Under the pieces are notes generated by a model that saw only the letters and a list, made by a program, of their open reading frames with translations, was not told the origin of the DNA and did no database searches. Positions 55,942 through 64,000 of a DNA stretch of 64,000 nucleotides are shown here, piece by piece; positions within the stretch are counted from its first letter, which is position 1, and the number at the start of each line of letters is the position of its first letter. The DNA lies in NCBI RefSeq assembly GCF_017744835.1, contig NZ_JAGIAM010000001.1, positions 744,001 through 808,000 on the forward strand, given 5' to 3'. A program made the position numbers and the translations under genes. This DNA is from Sphingomonas sp. GTDB lineage: Bacteria > Pseudomonadota > Alphaproteobacteria > Sphingomonadales > Sphingomonadaceae.

Positions 55942-56670
55942 GTGACCGGCAAGCTGCGCCTGGGGGTCAACATCGACCATGTCGCGACCGTGCGGAATGC
56001 GCGTGGGTCCGGCTATCCCGATCCGGTGCGCGCCGCGCTGCTCGCGGCCGAGGCCGGCGCCGACGGCATCACCGCGCACCTGCGCGAGGACCGGCGCCAC
56101 ATCACCGACGACGACATCGCGCGCCTCTCGGCCGAGTTGCCCGTGCCGCTCAACCTCGAGATGGCGGCGACCGAGGAGATGCTGGCGATCGCGCTGCGCC
56201 ACCGCCCGCACGCCGTGTGCATCGTCCCCGAGAAGCGCGAGGAGCGCACCACCGAGGGCGGGCTCGACGCGGCGGGTCAGCACAACCACCTCGCGCCGAT
56301 GGTCGCGAAGCTCAGCGAGGCGGGCTGCCGCGTGTCGCTGTTCATCGAGCCCGACGAGCGCCAGATCGACGCCGCGCTGCGGCTGAAGGCGCCGGTGATC
56401 GAACTCCATACCGGCCGCTATTGCGAGCTCGAGGAAGCGGCGCGGGCCGAGGAATTGAAGCGCATCGCCGACGCCGCCGCGCTTGCGGCCAAGGCGGGGC
56501 TCGAGCCGCATGCCGGGCACGGGCTGACCTTCGACAATGTCGTGCCCATCGCCGCGATCCCGCAGATCATGGAACTCAACATCGGCCATTTCCTGATCGG
56601 CGAGGCGATCTTCGACGGCCTCGCGCCGGTGGTCCGCCGCATGCGCGCGCTGATGGACGAGGCGCGGTGA
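55942..56670 (+). CDS. pdxJ: Pyridoxine 5'-phosphate synthase
   Basis: 242-residue TIM-barrel enzyme that condenses 1-deoxyxylulose-5-phosphate and 3-amino-1-phosphohydroxypropanone to pyridoxine 5'-phosphate. Signature [18 protein letters not shown], catalytic HLREDRRHI and [22 protein letters not shown] start at 55942 lies just after pyrE; a TTG at 55933 is possible. Works upstream of PdxH (2.9 kb). Its stop overlaps the GTG of the small membrane gene (GTGA). Confidence 0.95.
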   Translation: MTGKLRLGVNIDHVATVRNARGSGYPDPVRAALLAAEAGADGITAHLREDRRHITDDDIARLSAELPVPLNLEMAATEEMLAIALRHRPHAVCIVPEKREERTTEGGLDAAGQHNHLAPMVAKLSEAGCRVSLFIEPDERQIDAALRLKAPVIELHTGRYCELEEAARAEELKRIADAAALAAKAGLEPHAGHGLTFDNVVPIAAIPQIMELNIGHFLIGEAIFDGLAPVVRRMRALMDEAR

Positions 56671-56939
56671 GCGCCGCGCGCACGGTTCTGCTCGCATTCA
56701 ATTTTCCGGTAGCGCTATTCTGCGTGATTTTGACCTTTACCGGCTTGTTCGGTCTCGCCGCCCCGGAGCCGAATCCCTGGCGATGGTCCGCAATCGCAAG
56801 CCCCTTGCTGCTTGCGCTCTGGTTGAGCAGTGCGAAAGCGATCCGGGACAGCATGCCGATTCTCGCGCTGGTCCTAGTCGCGATCCCGCCGATCGCGTTG
56901 ACTGCGCTGCTTGTATATGCGCTGGGCTTCGCGTCATGA
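56667..56939 (+). CDS. Small hydrophobic membrane protein of unknown function
   Basis: 90 residues with three hydrophobic helices: [37 protein letters not shown] and [21 protein letters not shown] do not recognise a family. It begins with GTG in a GTGA overlap with pdxJ and ends in an ATGA overlap with acpS, so it is embedded in a translationally coupled chain, which supports it as real. No homologous neighbour gene suggests its task. Confidence 0.7.
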   Translation: MSAARTVLLAFNFPVALFCVILTFTGLFGLAAPEPNPWRWSAIASPLLLALWLSSAKAIRDSMPILALVLVAIPPIALTALLVYALGFAS

Positions 56940-57364
56940 TCCTCGGCCTCGGCTCCGACCTATGCAACATCGAGCGGATCCAGAATTCGATCGACCGCTT
57001 CGGCGCCCGTTTCGAGGCGCGCGCCTTCACCGAGATCGAGATCGCCAAGGCCAGGCGCCGGCCGCACAATTACGCCGCGACGCTCGCCAAGCGCTTCGCC
57101 GCCAAGGAGGCTTTTTCCAAGGCGGTCGGAACCGGGTTCAAGCAGGGCGTGTTCCTGAAGGACATCGGTGTCGTCAACGCACCCTCGGGCGCGCCCACGC
57201 TGGCGCTGACCGGCGGCGCCAAGGCGCGGCTTGACGCCATCACTCCGGCCGGTCACGTCGCCAGGGTGCACCTGACGCTGACCGACGATCATCCCTGGGC
57301 CTTCGCCATGGTGATGATCGAGGCAGTGAGAATCGAAGCTGGGGCGGTCGGGAAGGAAGATTGA
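56936..57364 (+). CDS. acpS: Holo-[acyl-carrier-protein] synthase
   Basis: 142-residue trimeric phosphopantetheinyl transferase that activates ACP. Motifs: [15 protein letters not shown] with the Mg-binding Asp, [15 protein letters not shown] with the Glu and Lys, and [15 protein letters not shown] overlaps the membrane gene stop (ATGA); its stop overlaps the lepB ATG (TGATG). The C-terminus is about 10 residues longer than usual (EAGAVGKED). Confidence 0.95.
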   Translation: MILGLGSDLCNIERIQNSIDRFGARFEARAFTEIEIAKARRRPHNYAATLAKRFAAKEAFSKAVGTGFKQGVFLKDIGVVNAPSGAPTLALTGGAKARLDAITPAGHVARVHLTLTDDHPWAFAMVMIEAVRIEAGAVGKED

Positions 57365-58239
57365 TGGCGACCGCGGACGATCTGGCGTTGAGGCACGGGA
57401 ATTTGGCGGACGAGCAGACGAGCGCGGAGCGTACCGACTGGTGGGCGGAGCTTCGCGGGATATTGTGGCTCGTGCTCGCGGTGCTCGGTTTCCACAGCTT
57501 CGTCGCCAAGCCCTTCTACATCCCGTCCGAATCGATGTTGCCGGGGCTGCTGGTCGGCGATCGGCTGGTCGTGACCAAATATCCCTATGGCTTTTCGTTC
57601 GTCACGCCGACCTTCCATGTCCTGCCCTTCATCCCGGGCCGGCTGTTCGGACGCATGCCGCGACGCGGCGACGTGGTGATCGTCACGCCGCCGGGATCGC
57701 GCACCGATTACATCAAGCGCGTGATCGCGCTGCCGGGCGATCGGATCGCGGTACGCGACGGCATCGTATATCTGAACGGCACCGCAGTGCCGCGGCGCGC
57801 CGCCGGCGAGCGGCTGATCCCGGTCGACGCCAATACCCGTTGCGACCCGATGCAATATCCCGGGCGGCTCTATCAGGCCCCCGACGGCCGTCGCTATTGC
57901 CGCCTGCCGATCTTCCGCGAGACGCTGCCCGATGGCCGCTCCTACGACACGATCGACATCGGATGGAGCCCCGGTGACGATTATCCGGAGATCCGCATCC
58001 CTGAAGGGCGGGTGTTCCTGATGGGCGACAATCGCGACAACAGCGCCGACAGCCGTTACCCGGTGGCCGGGAGCAACGGCCTGGGCGGGCCGGTGCCCTG
58101 GGAGAATCTGGGCGGCCGCGCCGAGTTCATCACCTTCTCGCTCGACGGCAGCGCGACCTGGAACCCGCTGACCTGGGCGCGCTCGTTCCGCCCGGGCCGC
58201 GCCGGCACCACGCTCCATCCGCGGCAGGACGCCCGATGA
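57364..58239 (+). CDS. lepB: Type I signal peptidase
   Basis: 291-residue membrane serine protease that removes signal peptides of exported proteins. One N-terminal helix (GILWLVLAVLGFHSFVA), catalytic Ser in IPSESMLPGLLVGD, catalytic Lys in DYIKRVIALPGD, and MGDNRDNSADSRY are intact. The ATG at 57364 is preferred over TTG at 57361, with GGAAGGAAG before it. Its stop overlaps the transporter ATG (ATGA). The acpS-lepB order is common in alphaproteobacteria. Confidence 0.96.
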   Translation: MATADDLALRHGNLADEQTSAERTDWWAELRGILWLVLAVLGFHSFVAKPFYIPSESMLPGLLVGDRLVVTKYPYGFSFVTPTFHVLPFIPGRLFGRMPRRGDVVIVTPPGSRTDYIKRVIALPGDRIAVRDGIVYLNGTAVPRRAAGERLIPVDANTRCDPMQYPGRLYQAPDGRRYCRLPIFRETLPDGRSYDTIDIGWSPGDDYPEIRIPEGRVFLMGDNRDNSADSRYPVAGSNGLGGPVPWENLGGRAEFITFSLDGSATWNPLTWARSFRPGRAGTTLHPRQDAR

Positions 58240-59414
58240 GCGCCGATTCGCCGGAGGCAGAAGGCATCAAGGTCGTCCGCCAGCCGGGCCCCAACGAACT
58301 CCGCGATCCGATGGTCCGCGCCGAGCTCAAGCGCGCGGCGGTGTGGTTCGGGCTCGCGATCTTCGTGGCGCTGGTCGTGCTGCTGATCCAGCCGCTGCTG
58401 ATCATCTTCGGCGGGCTCGTCTTCGCGTCGATGCTGGACGGCGGCGTGCGCCTGCTCGGCCGCGTGCTGCCGATCCCGCGCGGGCTTCGGCTGCTGCTCG
58501 TGGTGGTGTTCGTCGTCACCTTCGTGGGCAGCGTCTTCTATCTCACCGGCATGCAGATCGCCCAGCAGGCCGAGCAGCTTCGCACCACGCTGGAAGTGCA
58601 GGGCAACCGGGTGGTGAACTGGATCTCGAGCCTGGGGCTGATGCCCGGCCGAGCCGACCTGACCGGAATGGCGCAGCAGGCGCTGGGATCGATCGGGCGG
58701 CTCACCTCGGCAGTGGGATCGGTGCTCGGCGCGGGCGCGAGCCTGTTGATGATCGTGTCGATCGGCCTGTTCGTGGCGATCGAGCCGCGGATCTACGAGC
58801 GCGGGCTGCAGTGGATGGTGCCGGTCGAGACGCGCGACCAGTTCTCGGTCACGATCGGCCGCATGGCGCGCACGCTGCGCGTGCTGCTCGCCGGCCGCCT
58901 GCTCGGCATGGCGTTCGAGGGCGTGCTCACCTGGATCCTGCTCTCGATCGTCGGCGTGCCGATGGCGCTGCTGCTCGGCATTATCACCGGCATCCTGGCC
59001 TTCGTGCCCAACATCGGCGCCTTCCTGAGCGGCGTGCTGATGGTGTCGGTCGGCTTCAGCGCCGGCGTGAACGAAGGCTTCTGGGCGATCATCGTCTATT
59101 TCGGCGTGCAGACCTTCGACGGCTATGTGCTGATCCCGCTCGTCGCCAAGCATACGGTGGACCTGCCGCCGGCGCTCACGCTCTCGGCGCAGATCCTGTC
59201 GAGCACGCTGTTCGGCGTGATGGGGCTCGCGCTCGCCGATCCGATGGTGGCGATGATCAAGGTCGCGCTCGAAAGCGAGGCCGAGCGCGCCGCGCGCGCC
59301 GGAGCTGGTACCGACAGGCATCGCCGCTTCGGCTGGCGATTCGGGCACAGCCATGCGCACGCGCCGCCCCCTGCCCCCACGCCAATGGAACCGCCGGCAC
59401 CGACGCAGCTTTAA
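58236..59414 (+). CDS. AI-2E/PerM family membrane transporter
   Basis: 392-residue protein with about seven hydrophobic helices, typical of the AI-2E exporter (TqsA/PerM) family, whose substrates range from autoinducer to sodium. Family elements: GILAFVPNIGAFLSG and GYVLIPLVAKHTVDLPPAL. The C-terminal 35 residues are His/Pro-rich (GHSHAHAPPP), unlike most relatives, and may bind metal or be a disordered tail. ATG overlaps the lepB stop. The name should not imply AI-2 transport. Confidence 0.88.
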   Translation: MSADSPEAEGIKVVRQPGPNELRDPMVRAELKRAAVWFGLAIFVALVVLLIQPLLIIFGGLVFASMLDGGVRLLGRVLPIPRGLRLLLVVVFVVTFVGSVFYLTGMQIAQQAEQLRTTLEVQGNRVVNWISSLGLMPGRADLTGMAQQALGSIGRLTSAVGSVLGAGASLLMIVSIGLFVAIEPRIYERGLQWMVPVETRDQFSVTIGRMARTLRVLLAGRLLGMAFEGVLTWILLSIVGVPMALLLGIITGILAFVPNIGAFLSGVLMVSVGFSAGVNEGFWAIIVYFGVQTFDGYVLIPLVAKHTVDLPPALTLSAQILSSTLFGVMGLALADPMVAMIKVALESEAERAARAGAGTDRHRRFGWRFGHSHAHAPPPAPTPMEPPAPTQL

Positions 59415-59431
59415 TCCACCGAGGGGTCTCG

Positions 59432-60052
59432 ATGCTGCTCCACGATTATTTCCGCTCGTCCGCCGGCTATCGGGTGCGGATCGCGCTCAACCTCAAGGGG
59501 CTGGCGTACGAGCGCCGGCAGGTGATGCTGCTCGAAAACCAGCAGCGCGCGCCCGAGCATCTGGCGCTCAACCCGCAGGGCCTCGTCCCCGCGCTCGAAG
59601 TCGAGGGCAAGGTGCTGACGCAGAGCCTGGCGATCATCGACTGGCTCGACGCGCGCTACCCCGAACCACGGCTGATCCCCGCCGATCCCGACACGCGCGC
59701 CGCCGCGCTAGCCCAGGCGATGGTGGTCGGCGCGGACATCCACCCACTCAACAATCTGCGCGTGATGCGCCGGCTCAAGGCGATGGGAATCGACGATGCC
59801 GCGCGCGACGAATGGACGCGCCACTGGATTTCGGAAGGCTTCACGGCGCTCGAGACGATGGCAGGCGACGGCCCCTTCCTCGGCGGTGCGGCGCCCAATA
59901 TCGCCGACGTGTTCCTGGTGCCGCAGATGTTCAACGCGCGCCGCTTCGCCATGCCGCTCGACGCCTTCCCCAAGCTGGTCAGCGCCGATGCCGCCGCGCA
60001 GGCGCTGGAGCCATTCGCGGCGGCGCATCCGGACCGCGTGGCGCCCAAGTGA
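59432..60052 (+). CDS. maiA: Maleylacetoacetate isomerase (zeta-class GST fold)
   Basis: 206-residue glutathione-dependent isomerase of tyrosine catabolism. Begins with LHDYFRSSAGYRVRIALNLKG (the active Ser/Cys region SSAGYRVRIALN), NPQGLVPALEVEG, SLAIIDWLDARYPEPRL and PNIADVFLVPQMFNARRF. ATG at 59432 follows GAGGGG. No fumarylacetoacetase or hydroxyphenylpyruvate genes in the window. Its stop overlaps the GTG start of the TonB receptor. Confidence 0.93.
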   Translation: MLLHDYFRSSAGYRVRIALNLKGLAYERRQVMLLENQQRAPEHLALNPQGLVPALEVEGKVLTQSLAIIDWLDARYPEPRLIPADPDTRAAALAQAMVVGADIHPLNNLRVMRRLKAMGIDDAARDEWTRHWISEGFTALETMAGDGPFLGGAAPNIADVFLVPQMFNARRFAMPLDAFPKLVSADAAAQALEPFAAAHPDRVAPK

Positions 60053-62079
60053 ACCGTACCGCGCTTGCTGCGGGCCTGTTGCTCGCTGCCCCGACGACGG
60101 CGCTGGCACAGTCCCAGGAAGAAGTGATCGTCGTCACCGGCCGCGGGCTCGACGCGCCGCCGGGCGATGCCGCCTATGATGTGGTCACGATCGACCGCGC
60201 GCGGCTCGCAGAAACGGCCAGCGGCCGTCTGGAGGATTCGCTGCGCGACGCCGCGGGGCTCGCGCAGTTCCGCCGCTCCGACTCGCGCTCGGCGCATCCG
60301 ACCTCGCAGGGAATCACGCTGCGCGGCCTCGGCGGCAATGCGTCGAGCCGCGCGCTGCTGCTGCTCGACGGCGTGCCCCAGGCCGATCCGTTCGGGGGCT
60401 GGGTGGCCTTCCCCGCCTATCTCCCCGACCGGCTCGCTGCGGCACGGATCACGCGGGGCGGCGGAAGCGGCTATGCCGGACCGGGGGCGCTCGCCGGAAC
60501 GATCGAGCTGGAGAGCGGGACGCCCGAGGCGTTGGGCACGCTCGGGCTGCGCGCGGCCTATGGCAGCCGCGATTCGCTCGACGCCTCGGCGGTCGGCGGC
60601 GCGCGCCTCGGCAGCGGCGTTTTCACCTTCGCCGGCCAATATGCCCGCGGCGACGGCTTCGTGCCTGTCGCCGCCGAGGACCGCGGCGCCGCCGACCGCC
60701 CGGCGCCCTATGACCAGGCGAGCCTCGCGCTGCGCAGCGTAATCGAGCTGGGCGGCGGCACCGAGCTGCAGGCGAACCTTTCCGGTTTCCGCGACCGCCG
60801 CGACCGGGGCATCGACTTCACCTCGATCCGCAGCGACGGCGCCGATGCGAGCCTGCGTCTTGTCGGTCGCGGCGCATGGCGCTGGTCGGCGCTCGGCTAT
60901 GTCCAGACGCGCGCCTTCGCCAGCGGCTTCGCGAGCGTCGACGATGCGCGCACCCGAGCGACGCCGACGCTCGACCAGTTCAACGTGCCGGCAACCGGCC
61001 TCGGCGCGCGCGTCGAAGTCCAGCCGCCGGTCGGCGGAGGCGTGACGCTGCGGCTGGGCGCCGACGCGCGCCACGTCGAGGGGCGCACGCAGGAGCGCTA
61101 CGGCTTTTCGAACGGCACGCCCGCCAATCTGCGTCGCGCGGGCGGGCGCAACCTCACGCTCGGGGGCTTCGCCGATGCGAGCTACGAGACGGGCGGGTTG
61201 ACGCTGAGCCTCGGCGGGCGGCTCGATCATTGGAGCATCGCGCAGGGCTTCCTCGACCAGCGCGCGATCAGCACCGGCGCGCCGCTCGCCGGCAGCCAGG
61301 CCTATCCCGACCGCCAAGGCTGGGAGGCGACGGGCCGCGCCGGCGCCGCGCTGCGCGCTGCCGAGGGCGTGACCTTGCGCGCTGCAGCCTATCGCGGCTG
61401 GCGGCTGCCGACGCTCAACGAACTCTACCGGCCCTTCCGCGTCGGCAACGACTCGACCGCCGCCAACGCCGGCCTTTCGCCGGAGCGGCTGACCGGCGCC
61501 GAGCTGGGGCTCGACCTCCAGCCCTCCCCCGCGCTCAGTGCGCGCGCGACGTTGTTCTGGAACCGGCTCGACGACGCGATCGCCAATGTGACGCTGAGCA
61601 GCACGCCGACCAGCGTCAGCCGCCAGCGCCAGAATATCGATCGGATCGCCGCCAAGGGCGCCGAGCTCGACCTCAGCTGGAAGCACGGGCCGCTGAGCCT
61701 CGCGGCTTCCTATGCCTATACTGACGCGCGCGTCCGCGCCGCGGACGCCGCCGCCGCGCTCGACACGCTCCGTCCCGCGCAGACCGCGCGCCACCAGGCA
61801 TCGGCCACCGCCGCGTGGCGCCGCGGCGAGGCGGGACTCTCGCTCACGGGGCGCTACACCGGGCCGCAATTTGAGGACGACCAGAACAGCCGCAGCCTGG
61901 CCGAGGCCTTCACGCTCGACGCCGCCGCGGCGCTACCGCTGGCTCGCAGCCTGACGGTCGAGGCACGCGCGGAGAACCTCGCCGATGCGCGCGTCGAGGC
62001 GGGGATCAGCGGACCCGGCGTGGTCGAGCGCGCCAGCCCGCGCACGCTGTGGCTGGGAATGCGCTACCGGCTGCGCTGA
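60049..62079 (+). CDS. TonB-dependent outer-membrane receptor
   Basis: 676-residue receptor. Signal peptide (RTALAAGLLLAAPTTALAQ), a TonB-box-like EEVIVVTGRG, plug domain with AHPTSQGITLRGLGGNASSR and LLLLDGVPQADPFGG, and a 22-strand-type barrel ending LWLGMRYRLR. Size is on the small side but complete. Ligand unknown; a BtuB-like vitamin receptor or sugar receptor are both possible. GTG at 60049 in a GTGA overlap with maiA. Its 3' end overlaps the convergent glycosyltransferase by 16 nt. Confidence 0.92.
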   Translation: MNRTALAAGLLLAAPTTALAQSQEEVIVVTGRGLDAPPGDAAYDVVTIDRARLAETASGRLEDSLRDAAGLAQFRRSDSRSAHPTSQGITLRGLGGNASSRALLLLDGVPQADPFGGWVAFPAYLPDRLAAARITRGGGSGYAGPGALAGTIELESGTPEALGTLGLRAAYGSRDSLDASAVGGARLGSGVFTFAGQYARGDGFVPVAAEDRGAADRPAPYDQASLALRSVIELGGGTELQANLSGFRDRRDRGIDFTSIRSDGADASLRLVGRGAWRWSALGYVQTRAFASGFASVDDARTRATPTLDQFNVPATGLGARVEVQPPVGGGVTLRLGADARHVEGRTQERYGFSNGTPANLRRAGGRNLTLGGFADASYETGGLTLSLGGRLDHWSIAQGFLDQRAISTGAPLAGSQAYPDRQGWEATGRAGAALRAAEGVTLRAAAYRGWRLPTLNELYRPFRVGNDSTAANAGLSPERLTGAELGLDLQPSPALSARATLFWNRLDDAIANVTLSSTPTSVSRQRQNIDRIAAKGAELDLSWKHGPLSLAASYAYTDARVRAADAAAALDTLRPAQTARHQASATAAWRRGEAGLSLTGRYTGPQFEDDQNSRSLAEAFTLDAAAALPLARSLTVEARAENLADARVEAGISGPGVVERASPRTLWLGMRYRLR

Positions 62080-63158
62080 GCCACGAGACCGTCGAACAGC
62101 GCGAGATAGTCGGCGATCGGATCGCCCGCTGACAGCACCGGCTCGGGCCGCGCGCGCCCCGGCGCCAGCCAATAGTCGAGCCCCGCGACCAGCCCGGCGG
62201 CATCGTCGCGCGCGACCACGCTGCCATGCTCCGGCGCGGCGACGATCTCGCGCACCGCGACGCTCGATTCGGTCGAGACCACCGGCGTTCCCACCGACAG
62301 CGCCTCGCGCAGGACACCGGGCACGCCCTCATAGTCCGAAGTGAGCAGCGCCACCGCAGCGCCTGCGATCGCCGGCAGCGGATCGCCGGCGTGGCCGGGC
62401 ATCAGCACGCGCCCTTCGAGCCCGAGCGCGCGAACCTGCGCCTCCAGCGCAGCACGCTGGCTGCCTTCGCCGAGGATGAGCAGCTTGATCCCGCGATCGG
62501 CGAGCCGCGGCAGCGCGGCGATCGCGCGATCCCAGCGCTTCTGCGGCTCGAGCCGGCCGACGCCGATGATGTAGCGCCCCGCGGGCAGCGGCACCGCCGC
62601 GGCATCGGGGCGCGGTTCGGCCGGCGGATTGGCGATCACGTGCACGCGCTCGGCGGGCATCCCCGTCTCCGCCACTGCTTCGGCCGCCATCGCCGGAGTC
62701 ATCGCCACCAGCGCGTCGACGAAGGCCGGGTGCATGCGCAGCCAGCGGCGATAGCCCCAGGCGGCGACCGGTCCCAGCTCGGCGCGGACCAACGCATTGG
62801 AGACCTTGGCGACCAGTGGCGGGCAATCGCGCCCCAGCCGCAGCCGCGTCCATGCGGCGATCCCGCTGTAATGGTTGCCCGGACAGAAGATCAGATCGGG
62901 TGCAAGCGCGCGAACATGGCCGGGCAGCGCCGTCAGCGCGCGATAGCCGGAGTCGTGCAGGTCGATTCGCTCGATCCCCTGCGGCAGCTCGGCGGCGAGC
63001 GGGCCCTCGGCCGAGCCCAGCACCAACGTCACGCGCCGGCCAGCGCGCAGCCAGCCGCCGGCCATGCGCAGCAGTGCGCGCTCGACACCCCCGCCACGCA
63101 GCGTCTGCGCATAGGTAAGGATGTGCTGTGCAGAGGAGGAAATGCTGTGTTGCAACAT
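62064..63158 (-). CDS. Glycosyltransferase family 4 protein
   Basis: 364-residue GT-B fold enzyme. N-domain TYAQTLRGGGVERALLRM, C-domain IIGVGRLEPQKRWDRAI, nucleotide/phosphate site RLEPQK, and LTSDYEGVPGVLREALSVGTP with the EX7E-type glutamates. It would add a sugar to a lipid or polysaccharide. The acceptor is unknown. It overlaps the TonB receptor stop and diverges from a membrane-protein gene, perhaps part of a surface-polysaccharide locus continuing out of the window. Confidence 0.9.
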   Translation of the reverse strand: MLQHSISSSAQHILTYAQTLRGGGVERALLRMAGGWLRAGRRVTLVLGSAEGPLAAELPQGIERIDLHDSGYRALTALPGHVRALAPDLIFCPGNHYSGIAAWTRLRLGRDCPPLVAKVSNALVRAELGPVAAWGYRRWLRMHPAFVDALVAMTPAMAAEAVAETGMPAERVHVIANPPAEPRPDAAAVPLPAGRYIIGVGRLEPQKRWDRAIAALPRLADRGIKLLILGEGSQRAALEAQVRALGLEGRVLMPGHAGDPLPAIAGAAVALLTSDYEGVPGVLREALSVGTPVVSTESSVAVREIVAAPEHGSVVARDDAAGLVAGLDYWLAPGRARPEPVLSAGDPIADYLALFDGLVAQRSR

Positions 63159-63316
63159 GAAACCTTGCGGATTGCCACGCTAAAGCCCAAATCGCCCCCG
63201 CAATAAACCGCATTCTGCTGTCATCGGCCCCTTGCCGCGCGTGCCGACGCCTTGGGGGAGGGGGGCAAGAGCGGAAACGTAAAGAATTGCGCCCAGTCGG
63301 CAGCGGAAAGAAGCAA

Positions 63317-64000
63317 GTGAACGAACCAGCTGTGGAGGCTTCGGTGAACGCAAGCGCTGTCGAAGCCCCCTTGCCCAGCGCCCCCGACCTCGCCGGGCTC
63401 GAGCCCGTCGAGAAGATCAAGCGGCGCTGGCCGACGCTGCTCGGCGGCGCGCTGACGCTGCTGATGATCGGTGCGCTGGCGCGCGAGCTGTTCGGCTCCG
63501 GGCTGGGCGCGCTGTCGCGCTCGGTGCCGACCAACCCGCTCTTCTATCTTGCCTTCGCACTCTATTATCTCGGTCCGCCGACCTTCGATTACGTCATCTT
63601 CCGGCGGCTGTGGCGCATCCCGCTCTCCGGCATGGCCGCGCTCCACAAGAAGCGCATCTCGAACGAAGTGCTGCTCGGCTATTCGGGCGAGGCCTATTTC
63701 TACGCCTGGGCGCGCCAGCGCACCCAGATGGTCGCGGCGCCCTTCGGCGCAGTGAAGGACGTGATGATCCTGTCGGCGATCGCCGGCAACGGAATCACCT
63801 TCCTCGGCATCACGCTCGCGCTGCCCTTCGGCATCAACCTGCTGACCGCGGTCCAGCAGAAGCTGGTACTCGGCTCGCTGGGGCTGATCATCGCCACGTC
63901 GCTGCCCTTCCTGATCTTCTCGCGCCGCGTGTTCTCGCTCCCGCGCCCGACGCTCTGGTGGATCTTCGGCATCCATTGCCTGCGCCTCCTTTCGGGTTCG
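63317..64000 (+). CDS. Partial membrane protein cut by the window end
   Basis: The frame from a GTG at 63317 runs open to the last base: 228 codons and no stop. GGAAAGAAG lies 4-5 nt before the GTG. The N-terminal region is VNEPAVEASVNASAVEAPLP, followed by hydrophobic segments around LLGGALTLLMIGALARE, TNPLFYLAFALYYLG, FGINLLTAVQQKLVLGSLGLI. I do not recognise a family. The glycosyltransferase lies divergently before it, so it may belong to the same polysaccharide locus. A GTG at 63344 is an alternative start. Confidence 0.75.
   Translation, partial: MNEPAVEASVNASAVEAPLPSAPDLAGLEPVEKIKRRWPTLLGGALTLLMIGALARELFGSGLGALSRSVPTNPLFYLAFALYYLGPPTFDYVIFRRLWRIPLSGMAALHKKRISNEVLLGYSGEAYFYAWARQRTQMVAAPFGAVKDVMILSAIAGNGITFLGITLALPFGINLLTAVQQKLVLGSLGLIIATSLPFLIFSRRVFSLPRPTLWWIFGIHCLRLLSGS

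Overview
The window is a high-GC (mostly well above 60% by eye) stretch of an alphaproteobacterial chromosome, almost certainly a Sphingomonadaceae member (Sphingomonas sensu lato). The evidence is the rnd-lptC-lptA-lptB-rpoN block, the ctaC-ctaD-ctaB-cox11-ctaE-DUF983-surf1-thrC block, a glycine-rich tandem cold-shock protein, a DivK-like regulator beside a DUF3572 gene, a TorF-type porin, an EipA/DUF1134 protein, frequent GTG/TTG starts and many ATGA/GTGA/TTGA stop-start overlaps. Nothing looks like a prophage, integrated plasmid, insertion sequence or CRISPR array. The interest lies in repeats, regulatory sites and a few unusual genes.

Layout. 0.1-7 kb: mnmA, a coupled pdxH-CDF transporter-PhzF operon, and a Ku-LigD end-joining pair. 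7-15 kb: a fused circularly permuted ATP-grasp/alpha-E protein coupled to a transglutaminase, then a J-domain protein, a YihY-type membrane protein, fabI, a GNAT acetyltransferase and aroC. 15-20 kb (minus strand): rnd, lptCAB, rpoN and a small STAS-like gene. 20-29 kb: tandem cold-shock protein, an EamA exporter, a second ATP-dependent ligase, a twice-frameshifted phosphoesterase, dps, rpmG, DivK-like regulator, DUF3572, HAD, RidA and TorF porin. 28.5-36.4 kb (minus strand): DUF3035 lipoprotein, lspA, ileS, ribF, a PAS-PAS hybrid kinase and an EipA-like protein. 36.6-43 kb: tRNA-Ser(GCU), a GntR regulator, a ketoglutarate-semialdehyde-type dehydrogenase, aldose epimerase and GH3 beta-glucosidase. 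43-47 kb: SDR, phhB, a zincin, ccmAB and an RNA methyltransferase. 47-55 kb (minus strand): the cytochrome c oxidase structural and assembly genes ending in thrC. 55-62 kb: a coupled pyrE-pdxJ-membrane protein-acpS-lepB chain, PerM-type transporter, maiA and a TonB receptor. 62-64 kb: a glycosyltransferase and the start of a divergent membrane protein cut by the window edge.

How genes work together. ctaC/D/E are oxidase subunits; ctaB makes heme O, cox11 inserts CuB and surf1 helps heme a insertion. LptA, LptB and LptC belong to the LPS export machine. Ku and LigD form a two-protein end-joining system. PdxH and PdxJ, in separate operons, both serve PLP synthesis. LspA follows IleRS and precedes a predicted lipoprotein. 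FabI and AcpS serve fatty-acid synthesis.

Most unusual items: (i) a dispersed family of GC-rich palindromic repeats, one copy sitting in frame inside the essential ileS gene; (ii) two near-identical palindromes 52 bp apart over the lptB start, one matching a sigma-54 -24/-12 element; (iii) an exact EcfG-type general-stress promoter before the PAS hybrid kinase and a one-mismatch version before dps; (iv) the fused ATP-grasp/alpha-E/transglutaminase cassette; (v) a 46-nt uninterrupted purine-pyrimidine alternation next to direct repeats; (vi) a phosphoesterase broken by two -1 shifts. All calls come from reading the sequence; no database search was run.
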